Positions 1 to 7,002 of a DNA stretch of 9,223 nt are shown piece after piece. Below the pieces are notes generated by a model. The model worked only from the letters and a program-made list of their open reading frames with translations, had not been told where the DNA came from and ran no database searches. Both the position numbers and the translations under genes were made by a program. Each line of letters opens with the position of its first letter. The stretch's first letter is position 1. The stretch comes from Flectobacillus sp. Lineage in GTDB: Bacteria > Bacteroidota > Bacteroidia > Cytophagales > Spirosomataceae. The stretch covers positions 1-9,223 of the forward strand of contig JARXAV010000263.1 in NCBI GenBank assembly GCA_029865665.1, in the 5' to 3' direction.

Positions 1-1181
1 GTCCATTGGATTTCACGAATAATAGACTCATTTAAAGGGGCTTGTACTTCGGCAGGAAGTACGCCCCACGTATAGGTTTCTATTTCTAAATGATTGGTAA
101 AGCCAGCATTCCGATGAATTGCTAAGGTGTTTACAATATCCTTTTGGGTTGAATCTAGCAAACCGTAGGTTTCTAAAAACAAAGGAACATGAAAATGCAC
201 TCGCCATTCTTGATACGTATTTTCTTGAAACGCATCAATCGCCAAGCCCAAGTCTGCAAATTTTTCAAAACCTCCGTCTTTCCGTAACGCCACTACCTGA
301 TGCAAATAACTAGGTTCGTTATAGGCGGAAATTGCTTTTAATTTCGCTTGTTCGTCTTGGCTAAAATCTACTTTAATTGCCGAACTAATTTGAATTTTAC
401 CTACCTTAATTCCTTCTTCTCTCAGGCGGTTTACAGCCGTTTGAGGGTCTTCAAAACTTACGGCAAAATGGCAAATATCATAACACAATTGAATATGCGT
501 TGTGATAATTTCTAAGGCTTCGTCTGCTTCAATTCCTTGAAGAGCAAAGTGTTGAATCGCTGCGGGTCTTAGTACGTTAACATACCATTCGATAAAATCC
601 GTTCCATTGTCAAAAATACCATCTGGTTCGGGTTCAATATCTAGGTGTAAGATTTTTCCTGTTGTTGCACGAATCGCCACCAACTCATCCACTACTTTGA
701 GGATATTGTTGGTTGATATAGCAATGGCTTCTTGCAAACTTTCGGGCGAATCCCACCAAAAGCGATACGATAGGGGAGAGGTTGAAATGCCTCCTTCTAC
801 TAACTCTTCTGGAAGTAGTTTTGCAAGTAAGTGAAACAATCGAATGGTATAAGATAGTCGTTCCTCGGTTGTCCAGTCGGGGGCGTGTACTTGGTCTTTT
901 ACAACGGTATCGTGGAAGCCTCCATAAGGGAATCCATTCATCGTAAATACATAACAATTGGTAGCCTGAAGCCATTGTTGAAAGGCTGAAAATACGCTTT
1001 CATCACCCAAATCAATACTTGCTTGATTAGCAAGGCGAAGGCCAATTCCAAAGTGGCTGTCTGGGCAAACAGCTTGTTTAATACTAGGAATGTTTTCTTG
1101 TAAAATAGAAAAATGCTGTTGCCATTCTTCGCCTGAATGAATGTTACTGCAATAGGTCAACTGTCCGAAAGAATGTTGCAT
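1..1181 (-). CDS. eboE: Metabolite traffic protein EboE (sugar-isomerase-like TIM barrel), 3' end cut off by the window edge
   Basis: Reading the minus strand from the ATG at 1181 gives 393 uninterrupted codons to the left edge; the stop lies outside. It is the only ATG in frame after the upstream stop at 1242-1244. The start (MQHSFGQLTYCSNIHSGEEW), FGIGLRLA (44-51), FTMNGFPYGGFH (79-90) and GGISTSPLSYRFW (130-142) fit the EboE family as I know it. Later motifs look like the metal-ligand strands of xylose-isomerase-type barrels: HLDIEPEPDG (179-188), CYDICHFAV (233-241), KIQISSA (262-268), VHFHVP (328-333) and HLEIETYTWGVLP (364-376), with E183, D235, H238, H329/H331 and E367 as candidate ligands. 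Ebo genes are needed for export of the scytonemin precursor in cyanobacteria and occur in many Bacteroidota; EboE's own reaction is unknown. The family usually runs to about 400 residues, so little is missing. It is the first gene of its transcript, divergent from the sigma factor gene. Family call firm, function unproven. Confidence 0.85.
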   Translation of the reverse strand, partial: MQHSFGQLTYCSNIHSGEEWQQHFSILQENIPSIKQAVCPDSHFGIGLRLANQASIDLGDESVFSAFQQWLQATNCYVFTMNGFPYGGFHDTVVKDQVHAPDWTTEERLSYTIRLFHLLAKLLPEELVEGGISTSPLSYRFWWDSPESLQEAIAISTNNILKVVDELVAIRATTGKILHLDIEPEPDGIFDNGTDFIEWYVNVLRPAAIQHFALQGIEADEALEIITTHIQLCYDICHFAVSFEDPQTAVNRLREEGIKVGKIQISSAIKVDFSQDEQAKLKAISAYNEPSYLHQVVALRKDGGFEKFADLGLAIDAFQENTYQEWRVHFHVPLFLETYGLLDSTQKDIVNTLAIHRNAGFTNHLEIETYTWGVLPAEVQAPLNESIIREIQW

Positions 1182-1208
1182 ACAATTTGAATTAAGGGAA
1201 TAAAGATG

Positions 1209-1238
1209 CAAAATAAGGGATTCTTTGGCTGAAACAAA
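1209..1238 (-). promoter_or_regulatory. Candidate promoter for eboE
   Basis: On the minus strand TTTG (1238-1235) is followed after 19 nt by TATTTTG (1215-1209). This resembles the Bacteroidota vegetative promoter (TTG about -33, TAnnTTTG about -7), but the -7 box has one base less between TA and TTTG. Transcription would start near 1202 and leave a leader of about 20 nt before the ATG at 1181. Found by eye in AT-rich DNA, so tentative. Confidence 0.35.
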
Positions 1239-1267
1239 TGATTACCTCAACTGTTCTGCTCTGTCAT

Positions 1268-1286
1268 GATAACGTTCCCGATAACG
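1268..1286. repeat. Direct repeat GATAACG, two copies at 12-bp period
   Basis: GATAACG occurs at 1268-1274 and 1280-1286, separated by TTCCC. The pair lies upstream of both divergent promoter candidates. The spacing of about one helical turn suits a protein-binding site, but no regulator is encoded nearby other than the sigma/anti-sigma pair. The repeat is real; its function is a guess. Confidence 0.35.
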
Positions 1287-1295
1287 ATTGCATTG

Positions 1296-1323
1296 AAATA
1301 TACAAAGTAATATTTGTATATTT
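1296..1323. promoter_or_regulatory. Perfect 11-bp inverted repeat, operator-like
   Basis: AAATATACAAA (1296-1306) and TTTGTATATTT (1313-1323) are exact reverse complements around the 6-bp spacer GTAATA. The right arm contains the TTTG that serves as the -33 candidate of the sigma factor promoter. Only two G/C pairs occur in the stem and no T-run follows, so a terminator is unlikely; a dimeric repressor or activator site is more plausible. AT-rich DNA produces short palindromes by chance, but 11 of 11 is long. Confidence 0.4.
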
Positions 1324-1344
1324 ATATTATATATTTCTATTTTG
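1313..1344 (+). promoter_or_regulatory. Candidate promoter for the ECF sigma factor gene
   Basis: TTTG (1313-1316) is followed after 21 nt by TATTTTG (1338-1344), a near match to the Bacteroidota TAnnTTTG box with one base less in the middle. It would give a leader of about 30-35 nt before the ATG at 1385. Its upstream box lies within the right arm of the inverted repeat at 1296-1323, so a protein bound there would cover it. Confidence 0.3.
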
Positions 1345-1384
1345 GTATTGGATAATTTTTTCATTATAAACTAGTAATTTTCTT

Positions 1385-1978
1385 ATGTATAGGCCACTTA
1401 AAGCTTCCAGTGACGAAGAACTGCTACTTCTTTTAGTAGAAGATAGTGAGGTAGCGTTTGAAGAAATTTACAGACGTTATTTTCAGAAATTATATAGTCA
1501 AGCTAAACGCCGTTTGTATGATTTGCAACAAACGGAAGACATTGTGCATGATTTATTTTTGAACTTGTGGGTAAATCGTCATAAAGTTAAAATCGAATCG
1601 CTTCCCAATTATTTGATGCGTAGTATCAAATATCGAGTATTAGATGAATTAGATCATCAAACAGTGAAGCAAAATTTTCTGGATTATCAATCGTTTACGC
1701 CTCCCGTTTCTAACGTTACCGAAGAACATATTTTGTATTCGGATGCGATGAATTTATTTCAAGAAAATCTCGTGTATTTACCCGAAAAATGCAGAGAAGT
1801 ATTTATCTTGAGTAGAAGTGGTCTTTCTCAGAAGGAAATCGCCCTTCAATTAGGTATTTCTGAAAATACCGTAGAAAATCATATTGCCAAAGCATTACGT
1901 TTATTAAAGTCCCGCATGGCTGAATATATTAGCCCTAACGCCTTATTCCCCCTCATCCTCTTTCTTTTTCAAAAATAA
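1385..1978 (+). CDS. ECF-family RNA polymerase sigma-70 factor (FecI-like, Bacteroidota type)
   Basis: A 197-residue extracytoplasmic-function sigma factor that directs RNA polymerase to promoters of a small regulon when its anti-sigma factor lets it go. Region sigma-2 spans about 24-90 (AFEEIYRRYFQKLY at 24-37, the core-binding stretch TEDIVHDLFLNLW at 50-62). Region sigma-4 spans about 125-178, with LPEKCREVF (132-140) and a helix-turn-helix GLSQKEIALQLGISENTVEN (146-165) for the -35 element. There is no sigma-3, as expected of the class. The C-terminus ends in a short hydrophobic tail (ALFPLILFLF, 186-195), which is common in Bacteroidota members. Length is normal. The FecR-type anti-sigma gene follows after 100 bp and a SusC/SusD pair lies beyond, the standard arrangement of a cell-surface signalling system; the likely target is that pair. 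No purine-rich ribosome binding site precedes the ATG. Identity is very secure; target promoters are inferred. Confidence 0.95.
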   Translation: MYRPLKASSDEELLLLLVEDSEVAFEEIYRRYFQKLYSQAKRRLYDLQQTEDIVHDLFLNLWVNRHKVKIESLPNYLMRSIKYRVLDELDHQTVKQNFLDYQSFTPPVSNVTEEHILYSDAMNLFQENLVYLPEKCREVFILSRSGLSQKEIALQLGISENTVENHIAKALRLLKSRMAEYISPNALFPLILFLFQK

Positions 1979-1990
1979 TTTCAAAAATAA
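1967..1990 (+). repeat. 12-bp perfect tandem duplication across the sigma factor stop codon
   Basis: TTTCAAAAATAA occurs twice without a gap (1967-1978 and 1979-1990). The first copy encodes the last residues F-Q-K plus the stop; the second repeats F-Q-K-stop in the same frame. It looks like a replication-slippage duplication and leaves the protein unchanged. Confidence 0.8.
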
Positions 1991-2078
1991 TCACATTCTA
2001 GTAGTGGAAACCTATTTGCCAACCGACATCTTGTATGTGGGGTAAATGGTATTTTACGGATAATAAATATTAACATAT

Positions 2079-3131
2079 ATGAGCCTCAATGAGTTAAGAA
2101 GCGATGATGATATAATTAAATCGCTCAAAGAAAAATATACTCCCGATGAATTAGAAAAATTATTGAAGTGGTACAATGCTTTTGATGATAGTTTGACTGA
2201 ATCGGAGGACGAATTGGCTAACGTAGAAGAAAAAGTTTGGGACCGTCTTCAATCCTATAATGACGACTTAAACAAAGAGGAGGAGTACGAAGAATCACAG
2301 GAGTTTATGATTCCTTGGAAATCTTGGTCGCTAATAGGTTTAGCCGCCACCATGCTATTAGTTGCTGGTTTATGGTTTTTGGGTGAAAAAAATGAGATAC
2401 GTAGCAAAAACGAAATTGTTACGCTTCAGGAGGTTGCTCCTGCTGAACAAGTTCAATGGACTACGTTCAAAAATACAGAAAAGTCAATTTATGAATTGGC
2501 TTTACCCGATGGAAGTAAAGTATGGTTGAATCCTGCGACAACGATTTCATACAAGATTACCAAGAATGCTCCTACTAGAGATATTTATTTGGATGGAGAA
2601 GCCTTTTTTGACGTAAAACCGAATAAAGATCAACCTTTTCATGTCAAAAATAAAGGCTTAAATGTAGTGGTGCTTGGTACTAGTTTTAACGTAGTTGCTT
2701 CTGCCCAAAAAGACAAGTATGAAGTTTCAGTAGTAACAGGCAAAGTGCGAGTGAATTATCAAGACCCAAATCACAGCGACCGAGTAAATCAGGTAATTAT
2801 TACGCCACAGCAGCAGGTAGTTATCAAGAAAGAAGAGAATACCGTAGTTACGCATGATTTTGCGGTAGAGAAAGTTGTTCATCATCAATTATGGGAACCC
2901 ATCACCATTGATTTTGACGAAGTTAGTTTAGATAAAGTATTAAGCAAGTTGGAAGCAGAGTATGGCGTAACCATCCGAACACCCAATGCAACGATTCGTA
3001 AATGTACCTTGTTTGCCAATTTTAACAACCAACGTTTACCTGTCATGTTAGACATAATCTGTAGTTCATTAGGTGCAAATTACCAGATTGACGGCAATGA
3101 AATTACCATTATGGGTGAAGGATGTATGTAA
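2079..3131 (+). CDS. FecR-family anti-sigma factor with a C-terminal STN-like (DUF4974) domain
   Basis: A 350-residue inner-membrane regulator that should hold the neighbouring ECF sigma factor inactive and pass on a signal from an outer-membrane receptor. Residues 1-80 are a charged cytoplasmic part expected to bind the sigma factor. A single membrane helix spans about 84-101 (LIGLAATMLLVAGLWFLG). The periplasmic FecR domain follows at about 115-250: LPDGSKVWLNPATTISY (142-158), IYLDGEAFFDVK (169-180), PFHVK (186-190), VLGTSFNVVA (198-207) and VVTGKVRV (218-225). The C-terminal domain (about 272-347; ITIDFDEVSLDKVLSKLEAE at 275-294) is the family's usual STN-like fold, thought to meet the receptor's signalling domain. 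The ATG at 2079 follows an A/T-rich leader with no Shine-Dalgarno. The 100-bp gap after the sigma gene holds no clear terminator, so co-transcription is likely. Length and domain order are normal. Confidence 0.94.
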   Translation: MSLNELRSDDDIIKSLKEKYTPDELEKLLKWYNAFDDSLTESEDELANVEEKVWDRLQSYNDDLNKEEEYEESQEFMIPWKSWSLIGLAATMLLVAGLWFLGEKNEIRSKNEIVTLQEVAPAEQVQWTTFKNTEKSIYELALPDGSKVWLNPATTISYKITKNAPTRDIYLDGEAFFDVKPNKDQPFHVKNKGLNVVVLGTSFNVVASAQKDKYEVSVVTGKVRVNYQDPNHSDRVNQVIITPQQQVVIKKEENTVVTHDFAVEKVVHHQLWEPITIDFDEVSLDKVLSKLEAEYGVTIRTPNATIRKCTLFANFNNQRLPVMLDIICSSLGANYQIDGNEITIMGEGCM

Positions 3132-3184
3132 AATGAATCATTATTTTAGGAAGAATACCCAAGTTTACTACCAATTTATATAAC

Positions 3185-3218
3185 AAAAAGAGCTGAAGTG
3201 TTACCAGCACTTCAGCTC
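3185..3218 (-). terminator. Intrinsic terminator on the minus strand (hairpin plus T-run)
   Basis: GAGCTGAAGTG (3190-3200) and CACTTCAGCTC (3208-3218) form a perfect 11-bp stem with a 7-nt loop. Read on the minus strand the stem is followed at once by TTTTTGTT, a textbook intrinsic terminator. On the plus strand it is followed by GAAATTACCCC with no T-run, so it is not a normal terminator for the anti-sigma gene, though the hairpin could still form in that RNA. Confidence 0.65.
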
Positions 3219-3286
3219 GAAATTACCCCAATCAATTTCCGAGTGATTTTTATGAGTAATTGTAGATTTCAAAAACAAAATCGTAC
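3185..3286 (-). ncRNA. Predicted cis-antisense small RNA opposite the susC leader (about 100 nt)
   Basis: Between the anti-sigma and susC genes the minus strand has a consensus-like promoter (3322-3291) and, about 100 nt downstream, an intrinsic terminator (hairpin 3218-3190 plus TTTTT at 3189-3185). No protein-coding gene on that strand explains them. A transcript from near 3285 to 3185 would be antisense to the DNA just upstream of the susC start codon. Known precedent: DonS and related cis-encoded antisense RNAs in Bacteroides repress susC-type genes of polysaccharide loci governed by ECF sigma/anti-sigma pairs. The promoter and terminator are seen in the sequence; the RNA itself is inferred, and its start may be off by a few bases. 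Confidence 0.45.
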
Positions 3287-3290
3287 AAAG

Positions 3291-3322
3291 CAAATTTATG
3301 GAAAAACAATTTATTAAGACAA
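3291..3322 (-). promoter_or_regulatory. Consensus-like minus-strand promoter over the susC start codon
   Basis: On the minus strand TTG (3322-3320) is followed after 21 nt by TAAATTTG (3298-3291), an exact match to the Bacteroidota -7 consensus TAnnTTTG at accepted spacing. It is the best promoter match I found in the window. The -7 box overlaps the first base of the susC ATG. Transcription would start near 3285 and run towards the terminator at 3218-3185. Confidence 0.45.
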
Positions 3323-6300
3323 CATTTTTCAAAATCATGAAGATAACTGTCCTACAGTTTGCATTCGCAATAGCCTTCATGGTGACATCTTATGCCAAAG
3401 ATGCCCACGCTCAAGAAGTTCTTAGCAAGACTGTAACTATTTCGGTTAAAAACACCAATATCAAAGGAGTTCTGAAAGAATTACAACGTGAATCGGGTGT
3501 ACCTTTTGTTTTTAGCTCAAAGAATAATATTTCTCAAGCTTCTAATTTAAGTTTAGTAGCGACCAACGAAAGCCTTCAGAATGTACTGAGCCGCTTTTTA
3601 ACGCCTTTAAATTTGGGCTATAAAGTTGTTCATAATTCGATTGTGCTGACTCCTACCTTGAATTTTGAAGAGAGAAAGGAAATTCCCAGTACAACAATTA
3701 TCGAAAGCGAAACCGTTAAAGCAGTCATCGACAATCCTGTCAAGGGTAAAGTCGTGGATGCAGAAACTTCTGAGCCTCTTCCTGGGGTAACGGTAAAAAT
3801 TAAAGGCTCTCCAAAGGGAACTACTACCGATGGCAAAGGAAATTACTCACTAAACGTTCCGAAAGGTGCAATTCTAGTTTTCTCTTTTGTAGGGATGAAA
3901 AGCCAAGAAATTGCTGTGGATGGAAAAACAGAAGTGAATGTTTCGTTAGCTTCTGATAACAGCGTTTTAGAAGAGGTTTCTGTGGTAAGTGATGGTTATG
4001 GCGTAGTAAAGAAAACAGATATGACAGGTTCGGTGGTAAGTATGTCTGCTCGTGACCTAAAAAATATTCCTATTACGAGTGCCGCACAAGCAATGGCTGG
4101 TCGTATGGCTGGGGTAAGTGTACAAACTACCGATGGTTCTCCTGACGCAGACGTAGTAATTCGTGTACGTGGAGGCGGGTCTGTAACGCAAGATAACTCT
4201 CCTTTGTATGTAGTGGATGGTTTTATTGTGAGTAGCATTAGAGATGTAGCTCCGACTGATATTGAGTCAATCAACGTATTGAAAGATGCAGCAGCAACGG
4301 CTATCTATGGAGCTCAGGCTGCTAATGGTGTAATCGTTATTACTACTAAAAAACCAAAAGCAGGCAAGACTTCGGTATCATATAATGGCTTTATTCAATT
4401 CAAAACACTTCCTACGGATAGAAAGTATAAGGTCTTATCTCCTTATGAATATGTGTCGGCTAACTATGAATTAGCAAAGTTGAGTTCAGTGAGTGCGTTG
4501 AGATCTTTTGAAAAGTTTTATGGTAAGTACGATGATTTAGATTTATACAAAAATAAGAAAGGAACAGACTGGCAAGACGAACTGTTTGGCTCTCCACGAA
4601 TTTCGCAGCAACATAATATTAGTATAGGCGGAGGTAGTGAGACAACCATGTATAATGTTAGTGTAACCAATAATACCGATCAAGGGTTATTGACGGGTAA
4701 TGCCTACACTCGTAACATCATTAACTTCAAATTGAATCATAAATTAACGAATAATCTGAAATTTGATGCCAACGCTCGTATTACGAGTACGGAGGTAAAT
4801 GGAGCAGGTACGGCTGGTGCTCAATTAAACATCAAAGAGGCAGTACAAACTCGCCCAACAAATGGTATTGCAGATGAATTAGATATTGATTTAACAAATC
4901 CTGATTCTGACGATGACTATACTTCGTTTTTAACAGCCTTGACAAGCCCAACAAAGTTGTTAGAACAAGATTGGCGTAAAAGAAATACGAATGACTATAT
5001 TTTAAGTGCGGGTTTGACATGGACAATTATTAAAAATTTAGATTTCAAAACGACTTTAACAGGAAGTAAAACCTATGACAAAACCCTACGTTTTTATGGC
5101 CCACTAACAGGAGAATCATTCAATAACGGAGGTAGTTTGCCAATTGGTGTTATTAATACAACTGAGACAAACTCGGTTCGTTTATTGAATACGATTGGAT
5201 ATATTTTACCTTCTAAAACAAAGCATAAATTAGATATCTTGTTAGGTCAAGAAACGTATTCAATCACAGGGGCTTCAAGTATGTTGCGTGCTGAAGATTT
5301 TCGTGCTTCAATTACCCCAGAAGCTTTGTTTGCGAATGTGGCTTTAGGAAGAGCGGATCAAATTAGTTCAGCAGATGCTACTCCAATGAACAGACTCTCT
5401 GGATTTGGTCGTTTTAACTACCAGTTCAAAGACCGTTACTTAGCAACTTTTACGTTCCGTGCAGATGCTTCTAGTAAATTTCAAGGAGATAATAAAGTTG
5501 GATACTTTCCAGCGGTTGCGTTGGGATGGAAGTTGTCTGAAGAAAAAATATTCAAACGTATTAAAGCAATTGATGAGTTAAAGTTAAGAGTAAGTTATGG
5601 TGCAACAGGTAATGACCGTATTGATGCTACTGCAACTTCTAATTTGTTATCGCCAACAACTTTACGTGGACCTGGTTTCGGTAATACGTTTAATACCTAT
5701 TACACACCTGCAAGTACAACCTTGGCGAATCCGAATTTGAAATGGGAAACGACTATTAATAAAAATATTGGACTTGATTTTGGCTTGTTTAAGCAGCGTT
5801 TAACAGGTAGTATTGATTTGTATGACAACACAACCAAAGATTTATTATTGAAATCGGCTATTTCAACAAGTTCTGGTTTTACAGAACAATGGAACAACAT
5901 TGGTAGTACTTCTAATAGAGGAGCGGAACTATCTTTGAATGCCTACTTGATTGATAATGATGACTTTACATTATCTGCTAATTTCAATGTCGGTAAAAAT
6001 GTTACTAAAATCATTGCTCTTGATGGTACAAACTCACGCTTTGCACAATCAAACTGGGCAAGTACTGACTTAAAAGAGCGAGACGATTATTATTTACAGG
6101 TTGATGGTAGTATTGGTGACATTTATGGATATGTGTCTAACGGATTCTATACTTCTGATGATTTTGCTAGTTATAATGCTTCAACAGGAAGATATACGCT
6201 AAAAGATGGAGTACCGAATAACGCAGGTATTACAGGAGGAACATTAAGACCTGGAATGCTCAAATTGACAGATCTTAATGATGATAAAGTCATTGATAGC

Positions 6301-6912
6301 AAAGACCGTAAAGTAATTGGAAATACATTGCCAGAGGCTCAAGGAGGATTTGGTCTTAATGCCAAATATAAGGGATTTGATGCGTCTATTTTCTTTAACT
6401 GGTCTTATGGCAATGATGTCTATAATGCAGGTAAATTACAATATACCATGTTCCGCCGTGTAACCTATGGAAACTTGTTAGATATGATGAATTCAGCAGA
6501 CCGTTATACGTACATTGATACAGATGGAAAATACACAGGAACTGCGGGTGGAGTGGTAACTGACTTGGCTCAACTAGCACAACTGAATGCAGGAAAAACG
6601 CTTTGGTCTCCAGCAGGATTTAGCACCACTGGACCAGTTGTTTTACACCAATGGGCTGTTGAAGATGGTTCATTTATTCGTTTAAACAACTTAAATTTTG
6701 GGTACTCGCTTCCTAAAAAACTAATCTCGAAGTTGGGAATGTCTCAATGTCGTTTTTATGTAACAGGAAATAACTTGTATTTATGGACAAAATATACAGG
6801 CTATGACCCAGAAGTAAATACAAATAAAAGCAATGCACTTACACCAGGTTTAGATTATTCATCTTTTCCTAAGAGTCGCTCTTATACCATGGGTGTAAAT
6901 ATCTCCTTCTAG
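3298..6912 (+). CDS. SusC/RagA-family TonB-dependent outer-membrane receptor with N-terminal STN signalling domain
   Basis: A 1204-residue outer-membrane importer, probably for an oligosaccharide or other large ligand, driven by TonB and capped by the SusD partner encoded next. Its signal peptide has the long N-region common in this family (the IMKIT at 13-17 is typical), a hydrophobic core at about 18-31, and probable cleavage after AHA (36-38). I therefore keep the ATG at 3298, although M14 is possible. An STN domain (about 45-118) marks it as a signal-transducing receptor that contacts the anti-sigma factor. A carboxypeptidase-regulatory-like domain follows (about 148-217, VKGKVVDAETSEPLPGVTVK), then the TonB-box region (LEEVSVVSDGYG, 224-235), the plug (about 236-352, with SPLYVVDGFI at 301-310 and ATAIYGAQAANGVIVITTKK at 333-352), and a barrel ending in a terminal F. 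An EF-hand-like loop DLNDDKVIDSKD lies at 992-1003. Length suits STN-bearing members. Likely transcribed by the upstream ECF sigma factor; the substrate is unknown. Confidence 0.96.
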   Translation: MEKQFIKTTFFKIMKITVLQFAFAIAFMVTSYAKDAHAQEVLSKTVTISVKNTNIKGVLKELQRESGVPFVFSSKNNISQASNLSLVATNESLQNVLSRFLTPLNLGYKVVHNSIVLTPTLNFEERKEIPSTTIIESETVKAVIDNPVKGKVVDAETSEPLPGVTVKIKGSPKGTTTDGKGNYSLNVPKGAILVFSFVGMKSQEIAVDGKTEVNVSLASDNSVLEEVSVVSDGYGVVKKTDMTGSVVSMSARDLKNIPITSAAQAMAGRMAGVSVQTTDGSPDADVVIRVRGGGSVTQDNSPLYVVDGFIVSSIRDVAPTDIESINVLKDAAATAIYGAQAANGVIVITTKKPKAGKTSVSYNGFIQFKTLPTDRKYKVLSPYEYVSANYELAKLSSVSALRSFEKFYGKYDDLDLYKNKKGTDWQDELFGSPRISQQHNISIGGGSETTMYNVSVTNNTDQGLLTGNAYTRNIINFKLNHKLTNNLKFDANARITSTEVNGAGTAGAQLNIKEAVQTRPTNGIADELDIDLTNPDSDDDYTSFLTALTSPTKLLEQDWRKRNTNDYILSAGLTWTIIKNLDFKTTLTGSKTYDKTLRFYGPLTGESFNNGGSLPIGVINTTETNSVRLLNTIGYILPSKTKHKLDILLGQETYSITGASSMLRAEDFRASITPEALFANVALGRADQISSADATPMNRLSGFGRFNYQFKDRYLATFTFRADASSKFQGDNKVGYFPAVALGWKLSEEKIFKRIKAIDELKLRVSYGATGNDRIDATATSNLLSPTTLRGPGFGNTFNTYYTPASTTLANPNLKWETTINKNIGLDFGLFKQRLTGSIDLYDNTTKDLLLKSAISTSSGFTEQWNNIGSTSNRGAELSLNAYLIDNDDFTLSANFNVGKNVTKIIALDGTNSRFAQSNWASTDLKERDDYYLQVDGSIGDIYGYVSNGFYTSDDFASYNASTGRYTLKDGVPNNAGITGGTLRPGMLKLTDLNDDKVIDSKDRKVIGNTLPEAQGGFGLNAKYKGFDASIFFNWSYGNDVYNAGKLQYTMFRRVTYGNLLDMMNSADRYTYIDTDGKYTGTAGGVVTDLAQLAQLNAGKTLWSPAGFSTTGPVVLHQWAVEDGSFIRLNNLNFGYSLPKKLISKLGMSQCRFYVTGNNLYLWTKYTGYDPEVNTNKSNALTPGLDYSSFPKSRSYTMGVNISF

Positions 6913-7002
6913 TTGGATGTACAGATAAACCAAGGTAATTGTATCAATTAAGATTTACTATAAATAGACTTATCGTTGAGGGTCTTTATAAATAGCAATA
7001 AA

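Noticed and set aside
119..313. Plus-strand open frame of 64 codons
   Set aside because: It is antisense to the eboE-type gene, whose minus-strand frame is uninterrupted across the region and shows family motifs.
607..975. Overlapping plus-strand (607-834) and minus-strand (685-975) open frames
   Set aside because: Both lie inside the eboE-type gene in other frames, have arbitrary composition and resemble nothing recognisable.
3263..3270. TAGATTTC as a plus-strand -7 box for susC
   Set aside because: No TTG or TTTG lies 17-23 nt upstream and the last base does not match; the ECF-dependent promoter may look different and I could not place it.
3630..6580. Several minus-strand open frames of 61-92 codons within susC
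   Set aside because: They are shadows of a long, strongly family-like coding frame and have no motifs or start signals of their own.
6959..6995. Direct repeat TATAAATAG in the susC-susD gap as a promoter or operator
   Set aside because: The copies are AT-rich and the gap lies inside an evident operon; there is no paired upstream box, so I mention it only with the susD entry.
6976..7002. TTG start giving a nine-residue extension of SusD
   Set aside because: The ATG at 7003 gives a standard lipoprotein signal with K-K next to the start; the extension would lengthen the n-region without gain.
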